A stretch of DNA of 46,559 nt from Chloroflexota bacterium (lineage in GTDB: Bacteria; Chloroflexota; Dehalococcoidia; JACQUA01). The first letter of the stretch is position 1. Each line of letters opens with the position of its first letter. The stretch lies in contig JACQUA010000067.1 in assembly GCA_016210565.1 (NCBI GenBank), positions 1 to 46,559 of the forward strand, given 5' to 3'. The position numbers and the translations under genes are program-made. Below are positions 7,250 through 15,183 of the stretch, one piece after another. The notes beneath the pieces are model-generated. The model was not told the DNA's origin, did no database searches, and saw only the letters and a list, made by a program, of their open reading frames with translations.

Positions 7250-9748
7250 ATGAGAACTAGGGAATTCGGAGTCTTGAGCCTGTTCGTCGCTGTAATCACC
7301 GTGGGGGTCCTCGTCCTGGCAGCGTGCCAGGCAAAAGCCGAGGATATCCAGGGGCTGTTGCAGGCGGCCGAGGGCAAGGAAGTAATCATTACCACGAACG
7401 ACGGGAAAACCGTCCGGGTAACTGTTGACGACCAGATGCTGAAAGAGGCACGCAGCCTGGTAGGCGGCGAGGTAAGCCTCAAGTTCCGGGCCGACGATAG
7501 GCGCGGCCTCGAGGTCCGCCGGGTTGGCGAAGACCAGAAGTTCAGCGGCATGATACAGTCGATGACGGCGGACACCTGGGTGATAGGGGGAAAGACATTC
7601 AAGGTCACCGCGGCCACCGTGCTTGACGGCGGTCTCGTCAACGGTGCATTGGCCCGCGTTGAGTTCGTCACGATGCCGGACGGCGCGATGCTGGCGACTG
7701 AGATCGAGACCGACCGGGAGCAGGAACATTTCGCGGCCCCGCTCGGGTCGATCAGCTCGAGTTCGGTGACGCTGAACGGAAAGACGTTCCGGGTGAACGC
7801 CGCCACTCGAATCGAGTCGGGAATCGCCCCCGGGACGCCGGTCCGGGTCAAATTCACCGTCCTGCCCGATGGCTCCATGGTGGCAATCGAGGTGGAGAGG
7901 GAGCAGGCCCAGGACCGTCTCAATGGTGCGGTGCAGTCGGTCAGCGGCGATATGTGGACTGTGGGTGGTAAGGCATTCAAGATCAATGAGGCGACCAGGC
8001 TCGAGCCGGGCCTGACTGCCGGCGTGAATGCCAGGGTCAGGTTCATCGCTATGGCCGACGGGACCATGGTGGCCACCAGGATACAAGTTGACAAGAGCGG
8101 GCCGAATGGCGCCAAAAAAGAAGATGAGATTAGCGGCAAGGTTGAATCTATCGGAGAAAACGCCTGGATGATAGGCGGCAAGACAATAAAGGTTAACCCG
8201 GCTACGAGAATCGAGGAAGGATTGGCGGTGGGAGAGAGCGCCCGGGTCCGGTTTATCACCGCTCCCGATGGCTCTATGCTGGCGACGCGGGTAGAAGCCG
8301 ACATGAGCGGTAAGCAGCGCGAAGAACAGTTCCGCCAGGAGCGCCAGCGAGAGCAAGAGCAGCAGCGCGGGCGCGAACAGGAAACGGAACGGCAGAGGCA
8401 GCAGGAGCAGGAACGCATCCGCAGCATGGAGCAAGAAAGGGAACAGGATCGGCAGCGGGAGCAGGAGCGAGAGCGAGAACGGAGCCGCGAGCGGGGGGCC
8501 AGCAGCCTGCCGGTGCTCAGCAGCATCGTCCAGTTCGTAAGCGCTGACAGCGTGGTGGTCGGCGGCAAAACGTTCAAGGTGAACGCGGCCACCGAGCTCA
8601 AGCCGGGCGTGGCGGTGGGGAAGGAGGCCAATGTCAGGTTTGCCGTGATGCCGAATGGCTCGATGGTAGCGCTACAGATAGAGATTGAGAAACCGGAAGC
8701 CCAGAAGCCGGAAGACCGGCCCAAGGACCGCTCGTCGGTGGCTTTCCCCGTATTGGAAGGAACAATCCAGTCTCTGTCCGCTGATACCGTGGTAATTGGC
8801 GGAAAGGCCTTCAAAGTAAACGCCGCCAGCGAGGTCAAGCCTGGACTGGCTCTCGGCGGCAATGCGAAGGTCAGGTTTGTCACGATGGCAGACGGCTCGA
8901 TGCTCGCCACGCAGGTTGAGCCGGAGCTTCCCCGCCAGGCAGACAGACAAGCTGACCGGCAGGCCGATAGACAGGCCGACAGGCAGGAAGACCGGCAGGC
9001 CGATAGGCAGGCTGACCGGCAAGCAGATAGGCAAGCTGACCGGCAGGCCGATAGGCAGGCTGACCGGCTGGGGAGGACAAGCGGTCTCCTGCCCGTGATG
9101 GCGGGATCAGTGCAATCTATTGCGGGCGACACCGTGAAAGTCAACGGGAATACTTTCAAGATAAATGCCGCCACCGAGGTGAAGCCCGGGGTGGCTGCCG
9201 GGGCCAACGTCAACGTCCGGTTCGTGGTGCTGCCCGATGGCTCGATGCTGGCAGCGCAGGTAGAAGTGGAGAAAGCTGAGGCGCAGCGCGCCGGAGACCG
9301 TGCGGGGGACCGCTCCGGGCCTGGCGGCAGGGGCGCCGAGCCGAGACTGGACGGCGTTATTCAAGCCATAGGCGCTGATACGATTGTGGTGGGCGGCCAG
9401 GTGGTTAAGGTAAACACCGCCACCGAGCTAAAGCCCGGCCTGGCGGTTGGGACAGAGGCCAGGGTGCGCTTCAGCGTGCGGCCCGATGGCACCATGCTAG
9501 CGACCCAGATCGAGCGTGAAGCCGACGCGCGGGGACGGGAGGCCGAGGCCCGGGGGAGGGAGGCCGAGGGCGAGGGAGCGCGGGGGCGCGAAGCTGAGGC
9601 CCGCGGCAGAGCGGCCGAAGGTGAAGGGCCAAGAGGGCGAGAGGCCGAAATAGGCGATGACCGGGGCGGCGACCGCGGCGGCGGTGACGACCGTGGAGGC
9701 GGGTCAGGAGGCGGTGGAGGCAGTGGGAGCAGCGGAAGCGGGAAATAG
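7250..9748 (+). CDS. Multi-domain DUF5666 repeat lipoprotein with low-complexity linkers
   Basis: The 832-aa exported protein has an N-terminal hydrophobic segment ending VLAAC, with the lipobox cysteine at residue 26. After one divergent module (about 30-97) I count eight DUF5666-like units of about 60 aa, each with the pattern: short strand, V(x)GGKxFKVNAAT, (x)PG(x)AxG, VRFxxxPDGSMxAT. Units 1-4 span about 98-360. A highly charged Gln/Arg/Glu linker likely to be coiled coil follows (about 361-421). Units 5-6 run to about 561. A tandem RQAD tract with 11 near-exact 4-aa repeats follows (about 562-605), then units 7-8. The tail has GREAEARGREAEGEG repeats and ends in a Gly/Ser/Asp-rich segment. 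The role is unknown. The design suggests an extended, surface-attached, possibly self-associating protein. A clear terminator follows. Confidence 0.82.
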   Translation: MRTREFGVLSLFVAVITVGVLVLAACQAKAEDIQGLLQAAEGKEVIITTNDGKTVRVTVDDQMLKEARSLVGGEVSLKFRADDRRGLEVRRVGEDQKFSGMIQSMTADTWVIGGKTFKVTAATVLDGGLVNGALARVEFVTMPDGAMLATEIETDREQEHFAAPLGSISSSSVTLNGKTFRVNAATRIESGIAPGTPVRVKFTVLPDGSMVAIEVEREQAQDRLNGAVQSVSGDMWTVGGKAFKINEATRLEPGLTAGVNARVRFIAMADGTMVATRIQVDKSGPNGAKKEDEISGKVESIGENAWMIGGKTIKVNPATRIEEGLAVGESARVRFITAPDGSMLATRVEADMSGKQREEQFRQERQREQEQQRGREQETERQRQQEQERIRSMEQEREQDRQREQERERERSRERGASSLPVLSSIVQFVSADSVVVGGKTFKVNAATELKPGVAVGKEANVRFAVMPNGSMVALQIEIEKPEAQKPEDRPKDRSSVAFPVLEGTIQSLSADTVVIGGKAFKVNAASEVKPGLALGGNAKVRFVTMADGSMLATQVEPELPRQADRQADRQADRQADRQEDRQADRQADRQADRQADRQADRQADRLGRTSGLLPVMAGSVQSIAGDTVKVNGNTFKINAATEVKPGVAAGANVNVRFVVLPDGSMLAAQVEVEKAEAQRAGDRAGDRSGPGGRGAEPRLDGVIQAIGADTIVVGGQVVKVNTATELKPGLAVGTEARVRFSVRPDGTMLATQIEREADARGREAEARGREAEGEGARGREAEARGRAAEGEGPRGREAEIGDDRGGDRGGGDDRGGGSGGGGGSGSSGSGK
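8938..9070 (+). repeat. 12-bp tandem coding repeat (RQAD tract)
   Basis: Eleven near-exact 12-bp units of the type CAGGCCGATAGG / CAGGCTGACCGG encode (QADR)n inside the lipoprotein gene; one unit has Glu for Ala. Unit length is a multiple of three, so gain or loss of units by slippage would keep the frame and change linker length. Confidence 0.85.
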
Positions 9749-9843
9749 CATACGGAGCGCCGCACGCAGCGCCAAGATGCAGGCTCTGGAGAGCCTCTCG
9801 TTGAGAGGCTGGCGACGGAGCACCAATACAGCAAAGGAATGTG

Positions 9844-9884
9844 AGCCCGGTCTGAGAGATTCTCAGGCCGGGCTTATTCTTTTT
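9844..9884 (+). terminator. Rho-independent terminator after the DUF5666 lipoprotein gene
   Basis: A 14-bp stem is formed by AGCCCGGTCTGAGA (9844-9857) and TCTCAGGCCGGGCT (9861-9874), with one T-G pair and a 3-nt GAT loop, followed by the T-rich tract TATTCTTTTT. It lies about 95 bp after the stop at 9748. This is the clearest intrinsic terminator in the window outside the pyr leader. Confidence 0.9.
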
Positions 9885-10277
9885 GTCCCTTTCCTTCGAT
9901 GCCCCGATGGGCCCTCAATGGGGACGGTCAGGGTCAATCCCGGCGACAGATCGCCCCCTCACCTCAGTCCTCTCACGCAAAGGGGAGAGGAAACCTACTA
10001 TCATCCCGACGGTGCGGCCTCAGCTCATGGGTGCTCCGAGAATGTCACCCTGAGCGCAGTCGAAGGGTCTTTCGGCTCTGCGGGAGAACCGGCCATCCCG
10101 ATTGTATCGGGGCCACTTCGACTCGGTTGCGCTCATCTTCGCTTTCAATGACATCGATGTCATTCCATGTGTCCGGCAGCCTTCCGCTGCCTACTGAAGC
10201 TCAGAATGACATTTTCATCGTTCATTGTCCCGACTCGTGGGGACGGGTGATTGTTTCGTTGTCCGTACTTTTGGGCC
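9885..10277. repeat. Repeat-rich intergenic region with a diverged family A copy
   Basis: A CTCTCACGCAAAGGGGAGAGG hairpin-type unit lies at about 9968-9990. A diverged family A element runs from TGTCACCCTGAGCGCAGTCG at 10043 to CTCAGAATGACA at 10211, and short CCCGACTCGTGGGG palindromes flank it. No open frame here looks protein-coding. Confidence 0.6.
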
Positions 10278-10484
10278 TCAGGCCTGCTTGAGTTCCTTAC
10301 CCGCATCGTCCGCGGTCACTGTCACACTATCCGCCGTGAAACGCGTGCATTTGCCACACCCTCTCCAACCTCCTTTTTTGTCCGACATTATGCCGCTGAA
10401 AAGGCTTACCTGCCCGCCCTTGATGTTGGCAAACTTCCCGACGGTCTCGGCGCCGGTCGCCTTGTCCTTCACTTTTACTGCCAT
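10278..10484 (-). CDS. Small hypothetical protein with a GCGKC motif (68 aa)
   Basis: The start is set at the ATG at 10484 because AGGAGG lies seven bases upstream; a longer frame reaching further upstream runs into repeat sequence. The protein begins MAVKVKDKATGAETVGKFA and contains GGWRGCGKCTRFT at about residues 40-52. It has only these two cysteines, in a CGKC spacing that could be redox-active or part of a metal site, with no signal or membrane segment. The alternation of short hydrophobic stretches suggests a small all-beta fold. Function is unknown. It is divergent from the molybdoenzyme gene downstream, separated by about 310 bp with repeats. Confidence 0.65.
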   Translation of the reverse strand: MAVKVKDKATGAETVGKFANIKGGQVSLFSGIMSDKKGGWRGCGKCTRFTADSVTVTADDAGKELKQA

Positions 10485-10797
10485 TGCTTGCCTCCTGTCA
10501 TTGCAACTCTGATAATAATCAACGCCACAGGCGTCCTTGCGATTCCAAACTGCCAGTGTCACAGGCGTCCCGCCTGTGGCGGCCCCCCTGACGAGCGAAC
10601 ATCGACGATGTTCCCATATTCTAACCCCGGACGTGTGCAAAAACAACGACTGTGAACCCCGGGCCGGAGTGTGATAAGATTGCAGTGCGGAATGGAACCC
10701 ACGCCGGTATAATGGGCATCCTGCCCGTTGGGGGCTTCGGAGGGCACGGGCGAGACGCCCGTGCTACCGTTCTGCTCTGGATTTGAGGGACAATACC
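10485..10797. other. Divergent intergenic region with hairpin repeats
   Basis: This region contains CACAGGCGTCCCGCCTGTGG (a perfect hairpin, about 10560-10579) and a GGGCATCCTGCCCG / GGGCGAGACGCCCGTGC style inverted unit at about 10716-10764. These are short palindromes of the kind scattered through the window. Promoters for the genes on both sides must lie here, but none is clear. Confidence 0.45.
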
Positions 10798-13008
10798 ATG
10801 GTTGAAGTCAAGAAATCGGTCTGCAATTGGTGCAAGGGGGAATGCGGCGTCCTGGTGCACGTCAACAACGGGAGACTGGTCAAGGCCACCAACGACCCGG
10901 ACTTTCCGGAGCAGACCTGGCCCCGGAGCACCGCATGCCTGCGTCTCAAAGCGGCCAGGGAGTTCTTCTACCACCTGGACAGGGTCAATTTCCCCTTGAA
11001 GCGGGCCGGGGAAAAAGGCGAAGGGAAGTGGCGGGCTATCTCCTGGGAGCAGGCGCTGGACGAAATAGCCGAAGGGATGAAGAAGGTCATCCGGCAATAC
11101 GGGCCGGAGGCCCTTTCCTTCACCCTGGGGACCGCCTACAAGCAGGAAAACCCCCTGATGACCCGCCTGTTTACCCTCCTCAATAACCCCTTGAATTTCG
11201 CCAGCGCCACCAACGTTTGCTTCTGGCCGCGCAGCATGGTAGCCAACGCCATCGTGGGGATGTTCCCCCATTTTTCCGTCCGGCCCAGCACAAAGTGCAT
11301 CGTTTCCCTGGGCGCGGAACCTCTCGTCAGCCGCCCCACCACCGCCGAGCAGATGCGCCAGGCGATCAAGAATGGCGCCAAACACATCGTCATAGACCCC
11401 CGGCGAACGTACTCGGCATCTAAAGCCGACGTCTGGCTCCAACTCCGGCCCGGCACCGACGCGGCTGTGCTGATGGGCATGGTGAACGTGATCATCGAAG
11501 AGGGCCTCTATGACAGGGAGTTCGTCGAGCGCTGGTGTCACGGCTTCGAAGAGCTGAAACAGCGGGCCAGGGAGTACCCGCCGGAGAAGGCGGCGGCGAT
11601 TTCCGACGTGCCGGCGGAAACAATCCAGGAGGCCGCCCGCGTTTACGCCGCCAACCGGCCCGGCGCCATGATCGAAGGGATGGGCATCGAAGAGCTTACC
11701 AGCAATGCCGAGGTGCTCCACGCCCGCTGGATTCTGGCAGCCCTGGTGGGAAACCTCGACGTCGAAGGCGGAGAGGAACTGACCGGCCCTCACCCTACAA
11801 TGCTCACCATGAAGGAGCTCGAACCCCGCGTGGACTTCAAGCCCGAGGTCCTGGCCAAACAGATCGGGGCGGACAGGTTCAAATTCCTGGCCATCCACGG
11901 GCAGCGCATGATTTCGAGCAACATGGGCAGAGTCTGGCCGCGCCTCCCCTGGCAGGGCATCATCGCCCACGGCCCTTCGATGTGGCGGGCCGTCCTCACC
12001 GGTAACCCGTATCCCGTGCGCGCTACCATAACGATCGGCAACAACCCCCTGGTGACCCTGCCCAACACCAAATTGGTGTACAAGGCGCTGAAATCGCTCG
12101 ACCTTTTCGTGGTCATAGACTACTGGCGGACGCCCAGCGCGGAACTGGCGGACTACATCCTGCCATCGGCCTGCTGGCTGGAAAGACCGATGCTGTGGGA
12201 CTTCCAGGGCTACGACCGGTGGATCAAGGCCGGCGAGGCCGCCGTGCCTTCGTCGGTCCCCGGACTTTACGAACACAAGAACGAATACGAAATATGGAGG
12301 GAGCTGGCCATAAGGTTCGGCTACGGCGACTACTATCCCTGGAAGACGCTGGAGGAACTTTTTGACGCCAGGCTGAAACCCATCGGCTACACCCACCGGA
12401 ACTACGTTGATAAAGTAAGGTGCGAATGGAAAGGCGGCCACTACAAGAAATACGAGAAGACGGGCTTCGCCACCCCCACCGGCAAGGCGGAGCTATATTC
12501 CACCATCATGGACAAGCTGGATTACGACCCGCTGCCGCATTACCAGGAGTCCGCGGAGACAAAGGTCAGCCAGCCCGAGCTGGCTAAAGAATACCCTTAC
12601 GTCCTTATCACCGGCGGCCGTATCCGGCAATACTACCATTCGGACTTCCGGCAAATAGACTCGGTGCGGAAGGTCCACCCCGACCCGCTGGTTCAGATAA
12701 ACCCGCAGACCGCCGCGAAGCTTGGCATCGCCGATGGCGACTGGGTCTGGATAGAGACCAAACGAGGCCGCGTCCGACAGAAGGCCGAGCTTTTTGACGG
12801 GCTTAAACCCGATGTTGTCCATGCCGAACACGGCTGGTGGTACCCTGAGCTGCCGGGAGAGGAGCCCTGGCTCCACGGTGTCTGGGAAAGCAACATCAAC
12901 GTCTGCCTGGATGACGACCCTGAGGTGTGCAATTCCCTCACCGGCGCTTATCCCCTGAAGACAGCCCTGTGCAGGATTTACAGGGCGAAGAGCTACGCCC
13001 GCCCGTAG
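10798..13008 (+). CDS. Molybdopterin (bis-MGD) oxidoreductase, DMSO reductase superfamily
   Basis: The 736-aa catalytic subunit begins with a [4Fe-4S] motif, C9-x2-C12-x3-C16-x30-C47. Molybdopterin-oxidoreductase blocks follow: ISWEQALDEIAEGMKKVI near 81-98, VSLGAEPLVSRPTT near 168-181, IVIDPRRTYSASKADVWLQ near 194-212, and a C-terminal cofactor-binding domain with VLITGGRIRQYYHSDFRQ and VQINPQTAAKLGIADGDWV. C141 in ATNVCFWPRSM is a candidate molybdenum ligand; I infer this from position only. There is no Tat signal, so it should be cytoplasmic. I chose the ATG at 10798 with GAGGGAC upstream over an in-frame TTG five codons earlier. No partner iron-sulfur subunit is next to it. The stop codon lies in a hairpin repeat. 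The substrate is unknown; the neighbouring UbiD gene suggests an aromatic or other organic substrate. Confidence 0.9.
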   Translation: MVEVKKSVCNWCKGECGVLVHVNNGRLVKATNDPDFPEQTWPRSTACLRLKAAREFFYHLDRVNFPLKRAGEKGEGKWRAISWEQALDEIAEGMKKVIRQYGPEALSFTLGTAYKQENPLMTRLFTLLNNPLNFASATNVCFWPRSMVANAIVGMFPHFSVRPSTKCIVSLGAEPLVSRPTTAEQMRQAIKNGAKHIVIDPRRTYSASKADVWLQLRPGTDAAVLMGMVNVIIEEGLYDREFVERWCHGFEELKQRAREYPPEKAAAISDVPAETIQEAARVYAANRPGAMIEGMGIEELTSNAEVLHARWILAALVGNLDVEGGEELTGPHPTMLTMKELEPRVDFKPEVLAKQIGADRFKFLAIHGQRMISSNMGRVWPRLPWQGIIAHGPSMWRAVLTGNPYPVRATITIGNNPLVTLPNTKLVYKALKSLDLFVVIDYWRTPSAELADYILPSACWLERPMLWDFQGYDRWIKAGEAAVPSSVPGLYEHKNEYEIWRELAIRFGYGDYYPWKTLEELFDARLKPIGYTHRNYVDKVRCEWKGGHYKKYEKTGFATPTGKAELYSTIMDKLDYDPLPHYQESAETKVSQPELAKEYPYVLITGGRIRQYYHSDFRQIDSVRKVHPDPLVQINPQTAAKLGIADGDWVWIETKRGRVRQKAELFDGLKPDVVHAEHGWWYPELPGEEPWLHGVWESNINVCLDDDPEVCNSLTGAYPLKTALCRIYRAKSYARP

Positions 13009-13030
13009 GGGCAGACCCATGTGTCTGCCC
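13004..13030 (+). repeat. Stop-codon-associated hairpin (family E)
   Basis: CGTAG, whose TAG is the stop of the molybdoenzyme gene, is followed by GGGCAGAC, loop CCATGT and GTCTGCCC, a perfect 8-bp stem. No T-tract follows. After it, 13059-13107 carries family B CATTCG/TTTCGTCATTCG repeats. Confidence 0.65.
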
Positions 13031-13292
13031 GCCGGCGGACGGGCGGCGGATTTGCCTTTCGGATTTCGTCATTCATTCGTCATTCGGATTTCGTCATTCG
13101 TCATTTCCTCTACCCCTGTCTCATCTCTCTATCTGTTTTGTGTTAAAATAGGCGCTTGGTTGTCCCCCTGGTGCTCCGTTGCGGAAGTGACGTCGTAATC
13201 GGCACTCTGTAGCTCCTCCGCAGATCGGAGAGCAACAGTGTACGCACCCGTAAAGGGTGCGGCTACGGGAATATCTCTGAGAAAGGAGAGGC

Positions 13293-14723
13293 ATGCCCTT
13301 CAAAGACAACAGGGAATTCGTTGACGCTCTGGTAAAGACGGGCGACGCTGTCCGAGTGAAAAAGGAGGTCGATTGGGACCTGGAGGCCTCGGCCATCACG
13401 GGCCGTACCTGCGAGATAGGCGGGCCTACCCCCCTCTTCGAGAAGCTCAAGGACTATCCTGAAGGCGGCCGCATCCTCGGCTCGCCGGTAGCCACTTTCC
13501 GCCGCCTCGCTGCGGCAATGGACATGCCACCCGAATCCCCCATCGGCGCCATTTTTGACGAATGGGAACAAAGGGTAACGAAACCTCTGAAACCGGTCAC
13601 CGTCAGCAACGGCCCGTGCAAGCAGCGCAAGATGCTCGGCGACAAGGTGGACCTTTACCGCTTTCCTGTTCCGGTGGTGCACGACGGCGACGGCGGGAGG
13701 TACATCGGCACCTGGCACTGCGTCATCAGCAAGCACCCGGATAGCGGCTGGACCAACTGGGGAATGTACCGCCTCATGGTCTACAACCGCAATACCATAA
13801 GCGGTTATCTCCGTCCCTACAGCCATTTCGGCATGGCCCTGGAGAAATACGAAAGCAAGGGTCTACCGATGCCCATTGCGGTGGCCATCGGTCCTGACCC
13901 CCTGTGCGCCCTGACGGCGGCCTCCCCGTTCCGGATAGGCGAGGACGAAGCGGACTTCGCCGGCGCCCTCCGGCGACAGCCGGTCGAGGTGGTCAGGGCC
14001 GAGACCAATGATCTGCTCGTGCCGGCTCACGCCGAGATCATTCTCGAGGGGGAAATACTGCCGAACGTCAGGTTGCCGGAGGGACCGTTTGGCGAGTTCC
14101 CCGGCTACCGAACCCAGGGGTCCAGCCCCCAGCCGGTGTTCAAAATCAGGGCCATCACCCACCGCATCAACCCCATCATCTGCATGAGTCCCGAGGGGGT
14201 GGGCGCCAGCGATGGCAAGATCGGACCTTCCATGGCCGGCGCCCTGGGGATGAAGGACAGATTGAAAAGGCACGGCATTCCGGTCACCAGCGTCTTCATC
14301 CCTCCCGAAATGGGGGCGTTGGTTGCGGTAGTCAGCGTCAAAGTCAGCGATCCGAACATGGCGGAAAAGGTCACCTCCGTCCTTCACGCCCGCCGCGTCT
14401 CGGTACCGAAGATAATCATCGTCAATGACGACATCGACGTTTTCAACCTGGCCGAGGTCGCTCATGCCCTCGGGACCAGGTTGCACCCGGTCCGGGGCAT
14501 ATCGTCGGACCCGGACCGCACCGGATGGACGCTGGTTCCATATCTCAGCCCGGAGGAAAGAAAACAGGAACGGCTGGCATCCGGCGTCTTCGATTGTACT
14601 TGGCCGGCCCACTGGACCAGGGAAAGCGATGTCCCGGTGCGCATGTCCTTCAAGACATCCTATCCCGAAGACATGCAAAAGCAGGTGGTCAAAAAGTGGA
14701 AAGAGTACGGGTTTGGGGAGTAG
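13293..14723 (+). CDS. UbiD family (prenylated-FMN-dependent) decarboxylase
   Basis: The 476-aa protein carries UbiD landmarks: a GGRYIGTWHCVI block near residues 134-145, NWGMYR at 155-160, and EGPFGEFPGY at 253-262, which holds the acidic residues of the family's catalytic Glu-Arg-Glu network. UbiD enzymes use prenylated FMN and a divalent metal for reversible decarboxylation of aromatic or alpha,beta-unsaturated acids. The ATG is preceded by AAAGGAGAGGC. Length fits the family. No UbiX-type prenyltransferase gene is in the window. The downstream 88-aa gene and selD read the same way, but about 190 bp of repeats separate them. The stop codon is the first TAG of a GTAGGA-type tandem repeat. 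The 475-aa UbiD protein at 20359-21786 is a clearly divergent paralogue, so the two probably have different substrates. Confidence 0.92.
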   Translation: MPFKDNREFVDALVKTGDAVRVKKEVDWDLEASAITGRTCEIGGPTPLFEKLKDYPEGGRILGSPVATFRRLAAAMDMPPESPIGAIFDEWEQRVTKPLKPVTVSNGPCKQRKMLGDKVDLYRFPVPVVHDGDGGRYIGTWHCVISKHPDSGWTNWGMYRLMVYNRNTISGYLRPYSHFGMALEKYESKGLPMPIAVAIGPDPLCALTAASPFRIGEDEADFAGALRRQPVEVVRAETNDLLVPAHAEIILEGEILPNVRLPEGPFGEFPGYRTQGSSPQPVFKIRAITHRINPIICMSPEGVGASDGKIGPSMAGALGMKDRLKRHGIPVTSVFIPPEMGALVAVVSVKVSDPNMAEKVTSVLHARRVSVPKIIIVNDDIDVFNLAEVAHALGTRLHPVRGISSDPDRTGWTLVPYLSPEERKQERLASGVFDCTWPAHWTRESDVPVRMSFKTSYPEDMQKQVVKKWKEYGFGE

Positions 14724-14855
14724 GAGGAAGTAGGAGAAGTAGGAGAAGTAGGAGAAGTAGGAAGGGTAGGAAGAGTAGCCAGTAGCCAGTAGCCAGTGGC
14801 GAGTAGTGAATAGCGAGTAGCCAGTAACCGTAGCGGCACGCTGCCGCGTGCCAGT
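14721..14855. repeat. Tandem AGTAGGAGA and AGTAGCC(AGTAGCC) repeats after ubiD
   Basis: Three to four 9-bp AGTAGGAGA-like units begin at the gene's own stop codon. They pass into 7-bp AGTAGCC units (about 14775-14800) and then CGAGTAGTGAATAGCGAGTAGC. A family E hairpin follows at 14829-14851. Similar AGTAG-rich tracts touch the stop codons of carB and of the second UbiD gene. Confidence 0.75.
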
Positions 14856-14916
14856 GTAGTCAACACCGACGGCTGATAGCTGTTAGCTGTCAGCCGATAG
14901 CTGAATGGAGAGACAC

Positions 14917-15183
14917 ATGGCCAAACAATATTTAACTTTCGTGGAACGCCTGGATAACCTGCCTGAAGGCAAAGAGGTGGAGTTACTGGTCAAAGACCTC
15001 ACCCCCGGAAGGCAAAAATACGACGCACGGTTTGTCAGGGCCATTATTTCCCGCCAGCCTCAACCCGGCGGCGACACCCTGGTAGTCAGGGGGCTGGTGG
15101 GACTGCCCTATCCCGGGGACCGCGGCATCAGAATAGTCAAGGAAGTCGGTGAGTTGCCCTCGAACTATGGAAAACAAAGCTAG
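14917..15183 (+). CDS. Small hypothetical protein coupled to selD (88 aa)
   Basis: The start is placed at 14917, where GGAGA lies five bases upstream; another in-frame ATG at 14905 lacks a site. The protein begins MAKQYLTFVERLDNLPEGKE and ends near IRIVKEVGELPSNYGKQS. It has no cysteines, signal or membrane segment and looks like a small beta-rich soluble domain. I do not recognise the family. Its last 17 bp overlap the selD start in another frame, so the two are probably translationally coupled, and it follows a UbiD decarboxylase. A link to selenium or to UbiD function is only suggested by position. Confidence 0.7.
   Translation: MAKQYLTFVERLDNLPEGKEVELLVKDLTPGRQKYDARFVRAIISRQPQPGGDTLVVRGLVGLPYPGDRGIRIVKEVGELPSNYGKQS

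Noticed and set aside
8938..9070. CRISPR-like short direct repeats
   Set aside because: They are in-frame 12-bp coding tandems inside a protein gene, with no spacers.
7192..9213. 673-aa open frame on the minus strand, rich in CLSACRSA repeats
   Set aside because: It is antisense to the DUF5666 gene. Its repeats are the complement of the RQAD tract, it has no ribosome-binding site, and the plus-strand frame has a signal peptide, domains and a terminator.
10621..12441. 606-aa open frame on the minus strand
   Set aside because: It is a shadow of the molybdoenzyme gene running into repeats.
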